This document shows positions 43,078 through 51,692 of a stretch of DNA of 64,000 nt, in pieces. A program made the translations under genes and the position numbers. This DNA comes from Candidatus Micrarchaeum acidiphilum ARMAN-2 (GTDB taxonomy: Archaea; Micrarchaeota; Micrarchaeia; Micrarchaeales; Micrarchaeaceae), in the NCBI GenBank assembly GCA_009387755.1, contig GG697241.1:124001-188000 (forward strand). Reading direction: 5' to 3'. The notes beneath the pieces are model-generated. The model saw nothing but the letters and a program-made list of their open reading frames with translations, was not told where the DNA came from and searched no databases. Numbering within the stretch: the stretch's first letter is position 1; every line of letters starts with the position of its first letter.

Positions 43078-44544
43078 ATGGAGCAAACCGATATTGGCGC
43101 TACAAACGAAAACCTGATTCTTTTGACGGACAGCTATAAGCTGACCCACTGGAAGCAGTATCCACCCGGAACGCAAAGAATATTCTCATATTTCGAGTCG
43201 CGTGGAGGCAAGTTCGACAGCGTGGTGTTTTTCGGCCTTCAGTATATAATAAAAAAATACCTCGAAGGGCAGGTTATTACAAAGGAAAAGATAGACGAGG
43301 CAGAAGCGATCTCTGCAATGCACTTCGGATCAAACACGATCTTCAACAGGGCAGGCTGGGAGCACATATTAAAAGACCACGGCGGCAGACTCCCAATTAG
43401 CATAAGGGCGGTGCAGGAAGGCACCGAAGTGCCTGCCCACAACGCTCTAATAACTGTAGAAAATACGTGCGACAAGTGCTACTGGCTTACTAACTACATC
43501 GAAACATTGCTTGTGCAGTCTTGGTATCCCACCACCGTAGCAACGATTTCGCACAGGATAAAGGGGCTTATTGGAGAATATCTGGAACGGACCGGCACCC
43601 CGGAGCTCATAGATTTCAAGCTCCACGATTTCGGCTTCAGGGGCGTATCCTCCGTCGAGTCTGCCGGAATCGGAGGCGCCGCCCACCTAATAAATTTCAA
43701 AGGCACCGACACAGTGGCAGGCATAACCACTCTCCGCAGATATTACCATGCAGGAATGCCCGGGTTTTCTATACCTGCAGCTGAGCATTCGACAATAACG
43801 TCATGGGGCAGGGAAAACGAAGCCGAGGCTATGAAAAACATGCTAAGGCAGTTCCCAAGCGGCACGGTTGCAGTAGTTTCTGATTCGTATGACATATTCA
43901 AGGCGTGCGACGAGATCTGGGGGTCCAAGCTCAGGGACATGGTGCTTTCAAGGGACGGTCAGGTGGTAGTAAGGCCGGATTCGGGTTATCCTCCTGAAGT
44001 GGTGGTGAAGGTGCTTGACATTCTCGGAAATAGGTTCGGGTACAAGATAAACTCCAAGGGCTACAAAGTGCTGAACGACAAGATACGCGTAATACAGGGT
44101 GACGGAATAAACCTGGAAATGATCGAAAAAATACTAAGCAACATGGAAGCAAACGGATGGTCAGCGGACAACATCGCATTTGGAATGGGTGGGGCGCTCC
44201 TGCAAAAGATGGACCGAGATACACAGAAATTCGCATTCAAGTGCTCAAGCGCAAGGATAAACGGGATTGATAGAGACGTATTCAAGAAGCCCGTAACGGA
44301 CCCGGGCAAGGATTCGAAGGCAGGTCGGCTCAAGCTCATAGAAGAAAACGGCTCCTACAAGACAGTGATAGAAGATCATCAAGGCCAAAACCTTCTGGTT
44401 GAGGTATTCAGGGACGGCAGGATATTGAGGGAATATACGCTAGATCAAATACGCGACAATGTCGAAACTCAAAAACAAAAGGAAGCCGGAAAGGCCACTT
44501 TACTAAGAGTAAAAGAGAGCAGGGTCAAATCCGTAAATAGATAG
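43078..44544 (+). CDS. nampt: Nicotinamide phosphoribosyltransferase
   Basis: Converts nicotinamide and PRPP to NMN, the first step of NAD salvage. 488 aa, matching animal and bacterial NAMPT/PBEF. The start has LTDSYKLTHWKQYPPGTQRI; the core has HDFGFRGVSSVESAGIGGAA (about residues 182-201) and VVRPDSGYPPEVV; the end has AFGMGGALLQKMDRD. All three are family signatures and no truncation is seen. Downstream NMN adenylyltransferase is not in the window. Rare in archaea, so horizontal origin is likely. Confidence 0.95.
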   Translation: MEQTDIGATNENLILLTDSYKLTHWKQYPPGTQRIFSYFESRGGKFDSVVFFGLQYIIKKYLEGQVITKEKIDEAEAISAMHFGSNTIFNRAGWEHILKDHGGRLPISIRAVQEGTEVPAHNALITVENTCDKCYWLTNYIETLLVQSWYPTTVATISHRIKGLIGEYLERTGTPELIDFKLHDFGFRGVSSVESAGIGGAAHLINFKGTDTVAGITTLRRYYHAGMPGFSIPAAEHSTITSWGRENEAEAMKNMLRQFPSGTVAVVSDSYDIFKACDEIWGSKLRDMVLSRDGQVVVRPDSGYPPEVVVKVLDILGNRFGYKINSKGYKVLNDKIRVIQGDGINLEMIEKILSNMEANGWSADNIAFGMGGALLQKMDRDTQKFAFKCSSARINGIDRDVFKKPVTDPGKDSKAGRLKLIEENGSYKTVIEDHQGQNLLVEVFRDGRILREYTLDQIRDNVETQKQKEAGKATLLRVKESRVKSVNR

Positions 44545-44568
44545 CGCCACTGCCATACTAATGCAAAC

Positions 44569-44578
44569 ATTTATAAAG
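44569..44578 (+). promoter_or_regulatory. TATA box for the DUF981-like gene
   Basis: atttataaag about 23 bases before ATG 44597. It lies inside the longest reading frame (from ATG 44561), arguing that translation begins at 44597 from a leaderless transcript. Confidence 0.5.
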
Positions 44579-44596
44579 TTTCAAAGTTCTAGAAAT

Positions 44597-45250
44597 ATGA
44601 TCAGTATGGTATTTGTAGACCTGTTAACTTCACAGCTTTTTACAACAGGCATAGCCGGGCTGCTGCTGCTTTACGGCACAACAAAGGCATACCTAATATT
44701 TAGAAAAGCGGGAAAGAAGCTCTCTTCATCGGTTCCGGACATAATCTCGGAAATGTCCAACAGCGCAATACCGCTCGGCTTTTTGGGGCTGTACGGCCTC
44801 ATTACTGCGCTCTACGGACAGTTTACATGGCCGCTCCCTGGCAGCTACAACATACTGTACTACGACATATTTGCACTATTCAACGTGCTTATACTGAGCC
44901 TGGCATACGCCCTGCTCAAAAAGAACACGTTCGAACTGGAATACATAAGCCTGTTCGCGCTCATATTTGGATTTGTTGCAATACTGTACGGGGCTAACGC
45001 GTACTCTCTTAGCCTCTCAACAGAACCTCTTGCCGTCCTAGGACTATACACGTCCTTCGGGCTTGCTGGCATATTCAGCTATCCTTTTGCACTCATAGTA
45101 AAGAAAATAACAAGGGCCGGAGGCACCAAAATAACAAATCCACAGCTTCTTCTTATTGCTCTATTCTGGATATTCTTGCTGCTCGGCAGCGCGCTTGCCA
45201 TTTTCATAGGCGGAGCTGCGGTCGGCCCGCATCTGCTAAAAGCGCCCTAA
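44597..45250 (+). CDS. Archaeal membrane protein, DUF981-like
   Basis: About 217 aa with six to seven hydrophobic helices. The pattern FTTGIAGLLLLYGTTKAYLIF at the start and PLGFLGLYGLITALYGQFTWPLPG resemble DUF981, an archaeal membrane family of unknown function. It converges, with a four-base overlap, on the small membrane gene of the respiratory cluster. Confidence 0.65.
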   Translation: MISMVFVDLLTSQLFTTGIAGLLLLYGTTKAYLIFRKAGKKLSSSVPDIISEMSNSAIPLGFLGLYGLITALYGQFTWPLPGSYNILYYDIFALFNVLILSLAYALLKKNTFELEYISLFALIFGFVAILYGANAYSLSLSTEPLAVLGLYTSFGLAGIFSYPFALIVKKITRAGGTKITNPQLLLIALFWIFLLLGSALAIFIGGAAVGPHLLKAP

Positions 45251-45453
45251 ACGTTCTTGCTTGACAGTCCATAAACCAAAAGCAAAAGTCCTACGAATAC
45301 GAGGAACACAGCGAGCCAGCTCGAAATCTGGTGCGGCCCAACCTGCGAATTTATAGAAGGAAACGCACCATAGGAAAGAAATGCGATCGCCCCCAAGACT
45401 ATCAGTATCAGTCCAAGCGGAATCATCATTCCGATATTTTTTTCGAGTTTCAT
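45247..45453 (-). CDS. Small membrane protein, respiratory cluster
   Basis: 68 aa with two hydrophobic helices (MIPLGLILIVLGAIAFLSYG and WLAVFLVFVGLLLLVYGL). No family recognised. It follows the 111-aa membrane protein gene with a four-base overlap (stop/start ATGA), so it is in the same operon as cytochrome b and Rieske. Confidence 0.55.
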   Translation of the reverse strand: MKLEKNIGMMIPLGLILIVLGAIAFLSYGAFPSINSQVGPHQISSWLAVFLVFVGLLLLVYGLSSKNV

Positions 45454-45785
45454 ATGGAACTACCTACAAGAAGCAAATAAGCTAACACATACATGATTAC
45501 AGGCAGCATCACTGTCCGCCTGGAAAGTATAACTCCGTCTCTCCTTGCAAATATTATCGAGACGGCAAAAACAAGCAGCGAAGCGGTGACTATTGCAACC
45601 GAGGATAAGAACAGGTATCCAAGGAAAGCCGAGTAATTGCCTACCACCGGAGAAACCATCTGGGCTATATCTTCGTGGTAGTATCCTGCCACTGGCACCA
45701 CTATAAGCGAATACAGGACAAAGAACACTGCGCCGAAGACGTATATAAGCATCGACAAGTAATAACTCTTTGCGAATCTTCCCAC
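45450..45785 (-). CDS. Small four-helix membrane protein, respiratory cluster
   Basis: 111 aa with three to four hydrophobic helices and few charges. A His-Glu pair (YYHED) sits in the first external loop. GTG start is set by GGTG at exactly five bases. No family recognised; possible accessory subunit of the cytochrome bc complex or oxidase. Confidence 0.6.
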   Translation of the reverse strand: MGRFAKSYYLSMLIYVFGAVFFVLYSLIVVPVAGYYHEDIAQMVSPVVGNYSAFLGYLFLSSVAIVTASLLVFAVSIIFARRDGVILSRRTVMLPVIMYVLAYLLLVGSSI

Positions 45786-45789
45786 TACA

Positions 45790-45972
45790 TCACCTCATAA
45801 ACTGTTTCATTGCCCCGTACAAAATCACCGATACAAGGATTAACTCGGCACCGAACATGGCTGCCCACGCCTGCTGGTATCCTATCGGGTCATCCGCAGA
45901 AATGTACCACATGATAACCGCAATGGCAAGCTGCACCAAGACAATGCTATACAGTTTTGCTTTTAATTTCAT
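45790..45972 (-). CDS. Small two-helix membrane protein, overlaps cytochrome b
   Basis: 60 aa with two hydrophobic helices (YSIVLVQLAIAVIMWYIS, FGAELILVSVILYGAM). Its start lies 26 bases inside the end of the cytochrome b gene, suggesting translational coupling. No family recognised. Confidence 0.5.
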   Translation of the reverse strand: MKLKAKLYSIVLVQLAIAVIMWYISADDPIGYQQAWAAMFGAELILVSVILYGAMKQFMR

Positions 45973-47155
45973 TCTTGATCACGTCATCCCTTGCAAATTT
46001 CATCGCATATGTCGCAGCGAATGCTACAAACGCTATTCCAGCGAACATTATTAGCGTAAAAAGCCTAGTCTGCGAGAGCCCCGGCTGTATATAGCCCCAA
46101 AAAGCCATTATAACAAAAAACAATATTATGAATATGCCAATGGCGGTTATTGCCGGCCTTTCAAGCGGAGTGTCTCCCTTGTATTTGTCTATGAAGGGCA
46201 GCAGCACCATGAAACCGCCCAGCGCTACGAGCAGCGGAACCCCCCCAGTCGAAAGACCTAGCCCACCAACGTCCATAAGCTTGTACATCGGCATCATGTA
46301 CCAATCCGGGAACGGTAGCGAATTGTATCCTACAAATCCGTATTCCTGGACTAGCTGCTGCGGGGCGAGAGCGGATGCGAGCATTACAATCCCTATCAAA
46401 ACAAATGCTAGAAACAGCGTATAAAGCAGGTTGGTGGGAAACCACGGAACGTACTCCTCCTTCGACCTTTTCTTCTTCAACCCGGCGGGCTCGTAAGGGC
46501 CGGAACGCTCGTAAAGATAAAAATGTATCGGGAATACTAGGAAGACAAGTCCGGTGAGTATGGCAACGTGCATGATGAACACGTGCTGGAAGGTCAGTGC
46601 AGTGGTCCCATTTCCGACAAGCGCCGTAATCAGCCAATTTGCCAGGGCCGGGAAAAGTCTTCCTATAACGCTTCTCTGCATCAGCACCTCGCCAACATGA
46701 AGGCCAAGTATCCCGACGTAGGTATACGAAAGCATGTAGCCCAAGGTTGCTATCAAATAAACAAGCCCGAATAGCACAAGACCCAGAAGCCACTGCGCCC
46801 AACGCCACGCGCCGCGGTAAGCCCCTATAAAGTATTGCCTAAACATGTGCACGAACAGCAAGGCAACCATGAAATACGCCATATAAAGGTGCGATGTAAG
46901 GAGCATGAGGCCAAACGGCACATTCGATATTATAAAGATGGTAGAGTTGTACGGGTTTCCGGCCTGGTAATAGAACGCAAGGAATATCCCAGAAATTACC
47001 TGGTACACCAATGCTGCGGCAAGCAAGCCTCCAGTCCAATAGTCTATGCCATATTCCCCTCTTGTTATGGCACGCAATGAGATGTTAAATGAACCTTTCG
47101 GAGCCTGCTCCTGCTCTGCAAGCTTTTTAAGGTCAAAATAATTCTCATCCGCCAT
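45947..47155 (-). CDS. Cytochrome b of a bc-type complex
   Basis: About 402 aa with eight or so helices. Haem ligand histidines are paired in helix B (HLYMAYFMVALLFVH, 14 apart) and helix D (HVAILTGLVFLVFPIH, 15 apart). The quinol-site motif is FPDWY, a variant of PEWY. Together with the upstream Rieske protein it forms the quinol-oxidising core of a respiratory chain. ATG 47155 follows the Rieske stop by eight bases; the frame extends further upstream without support. Confidence 0.92.
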   Translation of the reverse strand: MADENYFDLKKLAEQEQAPKGSFNISLRAITRGEYGIDYWTGGLLAAALVYQVISGIFLAFYYQAGNPYNSTIFIISNVPFGLMLLTSHLYMAYFMVALLFVHMFRQYFIGAYRGAWRWAQWLLGLVLFGLVYLIATLGYMLSYTYVGILGLHVGEVLMQRSVIGRLFPALANWLITALVGNGTTALTFQHVFIMHVAILTGLVFLVFPIHFYLYERSGPYEPAGLKKKRSKEEYVPWFPTNLLYTLFLAFVLIGIVMLASALAPQQLVQEYGFVGYNSLPFPDWYMMPMYKLMDVGGLGLSTGGVPLLVALGGFMVLLPFIDKYKGDTPLERPAITAIGIFIILFFVIMAFWGYIQPGLSQTRLFTLIMFAGIAFVAFAATYAMKFARDDVIKNEIKSKTV

Positions 47156-47163
47156 GCTACTAC

Positions 47164-48003
47164 CTAGTACAGGCCAGGCCATGGCCCGTTCGAGCTTGTT
47201 GCGACAATGCTTTTATAAACCGGTTGCTTTATCTTCGAGGTAATCGAAAGGGGCGTAGTCCCATTGTAAAGCGGCAAGGCTGTTCCATTAGACAAATTTT
47301 CGTCCATGACCTCGGACCCGTGAACCTCTCCGCCCGGTTCGTACAGGTGTGTCCTTATAACAGCACTTTCCGGATTCATTCCCAGGGCGTACACGAAATC
47401 GTCGTCCGGGTCAACGTACAAAGTAACCTGTGGCAAAGAGTGGTTCGCTGGACTGGGTGCAGGACCCGAGTTATAAAGATTCTGCGGTCCGTTCACAGGA
47501 TTATACTGGCTGCCGTGGCACTTGCAAAAAATCAGCCCGTACTCGGGCCAGTTGGATTCGTTATATCCTATGAGTTTGGCTTCGAACGGGATGCTGCTGT
47601 GTGTATGGTAATCTAACAGCGGCACTACGCACCCCAGGTGCTGGCATATGCCGCTAAGTGCCACTATATTGCTTCCGGATCCAACCCCGCCCGGTATTGT
47701 TACTCCGTTTATCTTCATAAGGATGTTGGGTTCGTCCTGCAGTGGATAATTGAAAACCATTATCGGGTAAGAATTGCTGCTCTGGTCGGCTCCGGGGATG
47801 CTGCTTGCGGTTATCGGCGTCCCAGATCCATCGACAAGTACGCTAACAGGGTAAGATTCCATTACCGGCACATTACGGTCTGCAGGAGTAATGTAATTTT
47901 CAAATGAAATTCCACCCAAGGCCATTGCCCCTAAAGAGGCGCCCAAGGCTTTTATGAAAGTCCTCTTTTTAAAATCAATCTCTTCAGAATCCTCATCGCC
48001 CAT
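47164..48003 (-). CDS. Rieske iron-sulfur protein with Tat-like signal
   Basis: 279 aa. Cluster ligands are CQHLGC and CKCHGS, the standard pair C-x-H and C-x-x-H. An N-terminal signal (KKRTFIKALGASLGAMALGG, residues 12-31) looks like a Tat-type leader with Lys-Arg in place of Arg-Arg. The soluble domain has long insertions with N-x-S/T sequons, so it is likely glycosylated outside the cell. TatC and TatA genes directly precede it. Confidence 0.93.
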   Translation of the reverse strand: MGDEDSEEIDFKKRTFIKALGASLGAMALGGISFENYITPADRNVPVMESYPVSVLVDGSGTPITASSIPGADQSSNSYPIMVFNYPLQDEPNILMKINGVTIPGGVGSGSNIVALSGICQHLGCVVPLLDYHTHSSIPFEAKLIGYNESNWPEYGLIFCKCHGSQYNPVNGPQNLYNSGPAPSPANHSLPQVTLYVDPDDDFVYALGMNPESAVIRTHLYEPGGEVHGSEVMDENLSNGTALPLYNGTTPLSITSKIKQPVYKSIVATSSNGPWPGLY

Positions 48004-48034
48004 GAAGCATACTGTTAATTTAATTTATAAAAAT

Positions 48035-48841
48035 CTAATGGTTTCTATCAGCAAACTTTGCAGCAACTAGCCCTATGGCATAGAGTCCTGAGAGCAGCAA
48101 TCCAAGCCCCAATTCTATGAGCCCTCCTGTTGCCCCAGGAGATATAAGCAGCGCTATGAAAAACGCCCCGACAACAGCATATCTCCAATTATCAAAGTAT
48201 ACCCTGCTGTCAACCACCCCTGCATATGAAGTTCCTGCCATGAAGACCGGAAGCTCGAAAGATATTCCAAAGGCGAGCATGAAGGCAAACACTGTATTTA
48301 TAAAAGAACGCACACCCAGATATGGCTCTATATGCATCCCAACCATGAAATTGTAGAAGATGCCAAAAACCAGTGGCAGAAAAACGAAAAATGAGAAAAC
48401 AACGCCCAAAACAAACATAACGAATGCCGGTATTACGAAAATCTTGAGCGCCTTTCGTTCGGATCGCTTGAGAGCAGGTGCGGAAAACATGAACGCCTCA
48501 TAAATAATGAAGGGCATTGTTATGAAAAGCGCAATAAGAAGGCTAGTCATCACCGACGCGCCTACAGCGTCGAAAGCGTTAACATTTATTACGTGCATTC
48601 CGCCTGGGAGTAGATAAGATTCCAAGAAGGCTACCGCCTTTATTCCGAAGCTAGAAAATATGTCGAAATATGGGTAGTAAATCCTAATGCCGAACAGGAC
48701 TCCTGCCTTCGCAGAGAACGCAAAGGCAAAGAAAAAAAGTGCAAGGAACGGAACTAGGACCTTTATTATCCTGCCTCTGGCTTCGTCAAGTATTGCAAGG
48801 TAACGGTATCCTCCGTCATTTCCAATGTCTTTTTTTGCCAT
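48035..48841 (-). CDS. tatC: Twin-arginine translocase subunit TatC
   Basis: About 268 aa with six helices. It contains FITMPFIIYEAFMFSAPALKRSERK and FGISFELPVFMAG, the family signatures around TM2-3 and TM4. It exports folded proteins, most likely the adjacent Rieske protein. ATG 48841 is preceded by an in-frame GTG. Confidence 0.92.
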   Translation of the reverse strand: MAKKDIGNDGGYRYLAILDEARGRIIKVLVPFLALFFFAFAFSAKAGVLFGIRIYYPYFDIFSSFGIKAVAFLESYLLPGGMHVINVNAFDAVGASVMTSLLIALFITMPFIIYEAFMFSAPALKRSERKALKIFVIPAFVMFVLGVVFSFFVFLPLVFGIFYNFMVGMHIEPYLGVRSFINTVFAFMLAFGISFELPVFMAGTSYAGVVDSRVYFDNWRYAVVGAFFIALLISPGATGGLIELGLGLLLSGLYAIGLVAAKFADRNH

Positions 48842-48882
48842 CACAATTTATTGGTGCAATAAAAATAAATAGCCAGAACTGC

Positions 48883-49095
48883 CTATTGCTCGGGAACCTT
48901 CGCAGCCTCAGCTTCGAGTTTAGTCTCTGAAGCAATCTCCTTCTCTATCTCCTTCTGGCCCTTCTTAAACTCGCCCATGGCCCTGCCCAGGCTTCTTGCC
49001 AGTTCTGGTATCTTCTTCGATCCACCGAAGAGTATTATTGCAACCAAGGCAAGCACAACCCAATCGGTTATATTCCCTATCACGAAAACACTCAA
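48883..49095 (-). CDS. tatA: Twin-arginine translocase subunit TatA
   Basis: 70 aa. One N-terminal helix followed by FGGSKKIPELARSLGRAMGEFKKG, the TatA hinge and amphipathic helix, and a charged tail. TTG start fits a leaderless transcript from the TATA box at about 49105-49122. Confidence 0.9.
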   Translation of the reverse strand: MSVFVIGNITDWVVLALVAIILFGGSKKIPELARSLGRAMGEFKKGQKEIEKEIASETKLEAEAAKVPEQ

Positions 49096-49104
49096 TAGCT
49101 AATC

Positions 49105-49122
49105 GTGTATAAAATTTATAAA
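49105..49122 (-). promoter_or_regulatory. TATA box for the tatA-tatC-Rieske-cytb operon
   Basis: On the minus strand TTTATAAATTTTATA lies about 15-25 bases ahead of the tatA start, the only strong promoter seen for the whole respiratory cluster. Confidence 0.5.
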
Positions 49123-49239
49123 CCTATTGATGCATTACACATGATGGGTGCCTGCCCTAGCAAAGCGGCATCACTAAATAATTGCATTCCTAAAATGTAA
49201 AATTGGCCATGCAATCATGTCCAAACTTGCGGTGTTAAG

Positions 49240-50277
49240 ATGCTGACCCAAAACGAACTTTCGGAACTAGTGCATAAGAATGCAGGCAACCTGTTTAGCA
49301 TAACGCATATTGCAGATTTTGACGGCATCTGCAGCGCGGCCATGTTGGTTCACTACTCAAAAATAAGCAAAGAGCACGTAATGTTCGGGAACTACTCTGG
49401 AGAGGAGCTCGCAAGCTTGATGGCAGAGGTTGAAAAGGCATCCCCTAAAAACAGCCTAGTGGTATTCAGCGACCTGGCTCTGAACGACTCAAAAATAGAC
49501 ACAGTAACGGACCTTCTCAAGCAGTTGAAGGCATCAGGCAACCAGATTGCGTGGATAGACCATCATCCATGGAGCGAAGCTGCGATAGCGGCGGCATCAG
49601 AGCACTGCGATTTCATTATTGCCGGCGAAAACAAGGACTTCTGTGCGACGGAGCTTGTTTTCAAGTACCTTTATGAGCCGTTCGGCGAAGACCTGGAATA
49701 CGGAAAAAGGGTTTCTGAAATAGCACATCTTGGAGATTTTAACCTCAAATCGGAAAAATACGATAAACTGCTGCATTCTTTGGCCGGAGCCATAGCCTAT
49801 ATGAACTATTCTAGGGATATTCCTGGCCTGAGAGAAATGGTTGCAATCGCTGCAACAGGTGATCTGGAAAGCGAATTTATATCGAAGAAATATTCCTACT
49901 ATTTAGCAGAATTAGAAAAGAACATGCAGTCCTTTAGGGAAAGCATGCGCCTTTATTATGCAAACGGCATCAAAATAGGCGTTGCATACGGCAAGCGCAT
50001 ACAGAGCACGCACGCATGCGGCATAATATCTGAAACGCTCGACTCTGACATAAGCATATACATAGATACAGAACGGGGCAAGCTGCATTTCAGGAGCAAG
50101 CCTGGAATAGACTGTTCAAAACTGGCTGCGACTCTTGGCGGAGGCGGTCATCCGCAAGCTTCCGGAGCCGAAATAGAAGGTGTGGTATTGGATGAAACGG
50201 AAATCAAAAGAACAGTAGACCGGCTTATTGAATCGGCTAAAGGGATATATGCAAAGCCCTCCGGCCCCTCAGCATAA
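49240..50277 (+). CDS. DHH-family phosphoesterase (RecJ/NrnA-like)
   Basis: 345 aa. The metal-binding motifs are ADFDGICSAAML (DFD variant of DHD) and WIDHHPW (DHH). The C-terminal DHHA1 domain ends GGGGHPQASGAEIEG. Such proteins act as nanoRNases or as the archaeal RecJ-like GINS-associated exonuclease. A GGTG lies exactly five bases before the ATG. A related GINS-like gene lies at 29.9 kb, but no direct link is visible. Confidence 0.85.
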   Translation: MLTQNELSELVHKNAGNLFSITHIADFDGICSAAMLVHYSKISKEHVMFGNYSGEELASLMAEVEKASPKNSLVVFSDLALNDSKIDTVTDLLKQLKASGNQIAWIDHHPWSEAAIAAASEHCDFIIAGENKDFCATELVFKYLYEPFGEDLEYGKRVSEIAHLGDFNLKSEKYDKLLHSLAGAIAYMNYSRDIPGLREMVAIAATGDLESEFISKKYSYYLAELEKNMQSFRESMRLYYANGIKIGVAYGKRIQSTHACGIISETLDSDISIYIDTERGKLHFRSKPGIDCSKLAATLGGGGHPQASGAEIEGVVLDETEIKRTVDRLIESAKGIYAKPSGPSA

Positions 50278-50295
50278 AAATAAAAGATTACGAAA

Positions 50296-50664
50296 CTATG
50301 CGTTTTTGTATGATGCAGATGCAGCTTCAGACAGCATCTTCTTGGCTGTACTTCGTGCATCCTCGTTGAGCTTTTCAAGCCTGTCGTAATAATTGCTCAA
50401 GAATTTCTTATAGGAATCCTTTTCTACACCTTTTACAAGACCAAAGCTGCTACGAAACTCGTCATTAAGCAATTTATATGCCGAATCCATAAGCTGCTTT
50501 TCGGATTCTAGCTTACTTTGAGTTTCTTTTGGTGAATACTCCCTTGAAAACTTTGCAACCTTTCTAATTGCATCATCGAATTTAAGCCTGCTAGCCAGTA
50601 CCTGTTCTCCGAATTCTGCCAAATCTTTATACCTCTTCTCAACAACCTTATCCTTAACTGCCAT
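50296..50664 (-). CDS. Helical protein of unknown function
   Basis: About 122 aa, nearly all helical and rich in Lys, Glu and Ser, with no membrane segment in the preferred reading. ATG 50664 is favoured because TATA-like atatatttatatg lies 30-40 bases upstream (50692-50704); the longest frame would translate through that promoter. No family recognised. Confidence 0.5.
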   Translation of the reverse strand: MAVKDKVVEKRYKDLAEFGEQVLASRLKFDDAIRKVAKFSREYSPKETQSKLESEKQLMDSAYKLLNDEFRSSFGLVKGVEKDSYKKFLSNYYDRLEKLNEDARSTAKKMLSEAASASYKNA

Positions 50665-50730
50665 CACAACACCATATATTAATACGCAGTCCAATATATT
50701 TATATGTTTTGAGGCAGCCAAAAGCAGCAT

Positions 50731-51648
50731 CTATCTCCTCAAAAGCGCCGATTTTATCTTTTTTGAAACATCCATTACTATGGCCCTTATCTCTTCATGG
50801 TAGTCCTCGTGCGGGTAGCAATCAACCCCGATCTCAAGAATGCCCCCGTTGCCTAAAGTGTAGTAGGTCGCTTTTAAAAGATACGGCTTTGCCGAATCCC
50901 TAGCTTCGATGTTGGCATCACTGATCAGCTCCTGCAAGGTGCTGCTGATCTTCTGGTATTCGTTCTCGCGCAGATCTATCCTGCTGTACATGCTGCCGAA
51001 TGTCATGTACTTCAAGTAAAGCTCTGAGCAAACAGATTCCCTGATTTTGGGCATGCGTAGGTCCGCCTGCAATATCATTGTCCGTCTGCCATATTTCTTC
51101 ATCACACCGTCAATAACTTCAAGCTTTTTGGAGTCAAAAAGCATGTCAAGTTGCTCCTCAGAATACAATATCTTGGTACGCATGCCTGAACCTCCATGAT
51201 AGTCATAAATTGCATTATTCACGCGATTTAGAAACTTGCCCTCCTTGATCATCCTTGCTTTTACCCTTTTGGCGAACCAATCCAGCCTCTCTGCAAAATC
51301 CAAAACGTCATTTTGGAGGCCGTTCGCCTTAGTTTCATAATATTCGGCGCGCAAGCTCCTGAGCATGTCCTTGTAGCCTGCGATGTCATCCGCAACGCCT
51401 TTATTAGAGACGAGTTCCCCTATGCCAAGATAGTCCTCTAAAGCATCGCCGTCTATGGCCTTAAGCAATCCTATAATCAAGTTTCTCCTCGCATAAAGCC
51501 TTGAGATATCTTGGCTGGCTTCGTACAGCTTTGCCTTTAAGCGTTTCATCTCAGCGCCGTTTTCGGCATCATTTTGCATTGATCTGTCAACGCTTATAAT
51601 ATCCTTACCAGAAACGCCTTTTCCATCGCCGCTTGTCTTTTTAGGCAT
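50731..51648 (-). CDS. Coiled-coil-rich protein of unknown function
   Basis: About 305 aa. A basic, low-complexity N-terminus leads into a long helical region (EMKRLKAKLYEASQDISRLYARRNL and on), then a mixed C-terminal domain with GNGGILEIGVDCYPHEDYHEE. No family recognised. ATG 51648 fits the TATA-like tttaaatatta (about 51669-51680) better than ATG 51666. Confidence 0.55.
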   Translation of the reverse strand: MPKKTSGDGKGVSGKDIISVDRSMQNDAENGAEMKRLKAKLYEASQDISRLYARRNLIIGLLKAIDGDALEDYLGIGELVSNKGVADDIAGYKDMLRSLRAEYYETKANGLQNDVLDFAERLDWFAKRVKARMIKEGKFLNRVNNAIYDYHGGSGMRTKILYSEEQLDMLFDSKKLEVIDGVMKKYGRRTMILQADLRMPKIRESVCSELYLKYMTFGSMYSRIDLRENEYQKISSTLQELISDANIEARDSAKPYLLKATYYTLGNGGILEIGVDCYPHEDYHEEIRAIVMDVSKKIKSALLRR

Positions 51649-51692
51649 ATTAAAACTCTGACCCATCCTAATATTTAAACATGTCTATGCAC

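Noticed and set aside
46161-46808. 215-codon frame on the minus strand inside cytochrome b
   Set aside because: Same strand but another frame as the cytochrome b gene, with a cysteine- and arginine-rich product typical of frame shadows.
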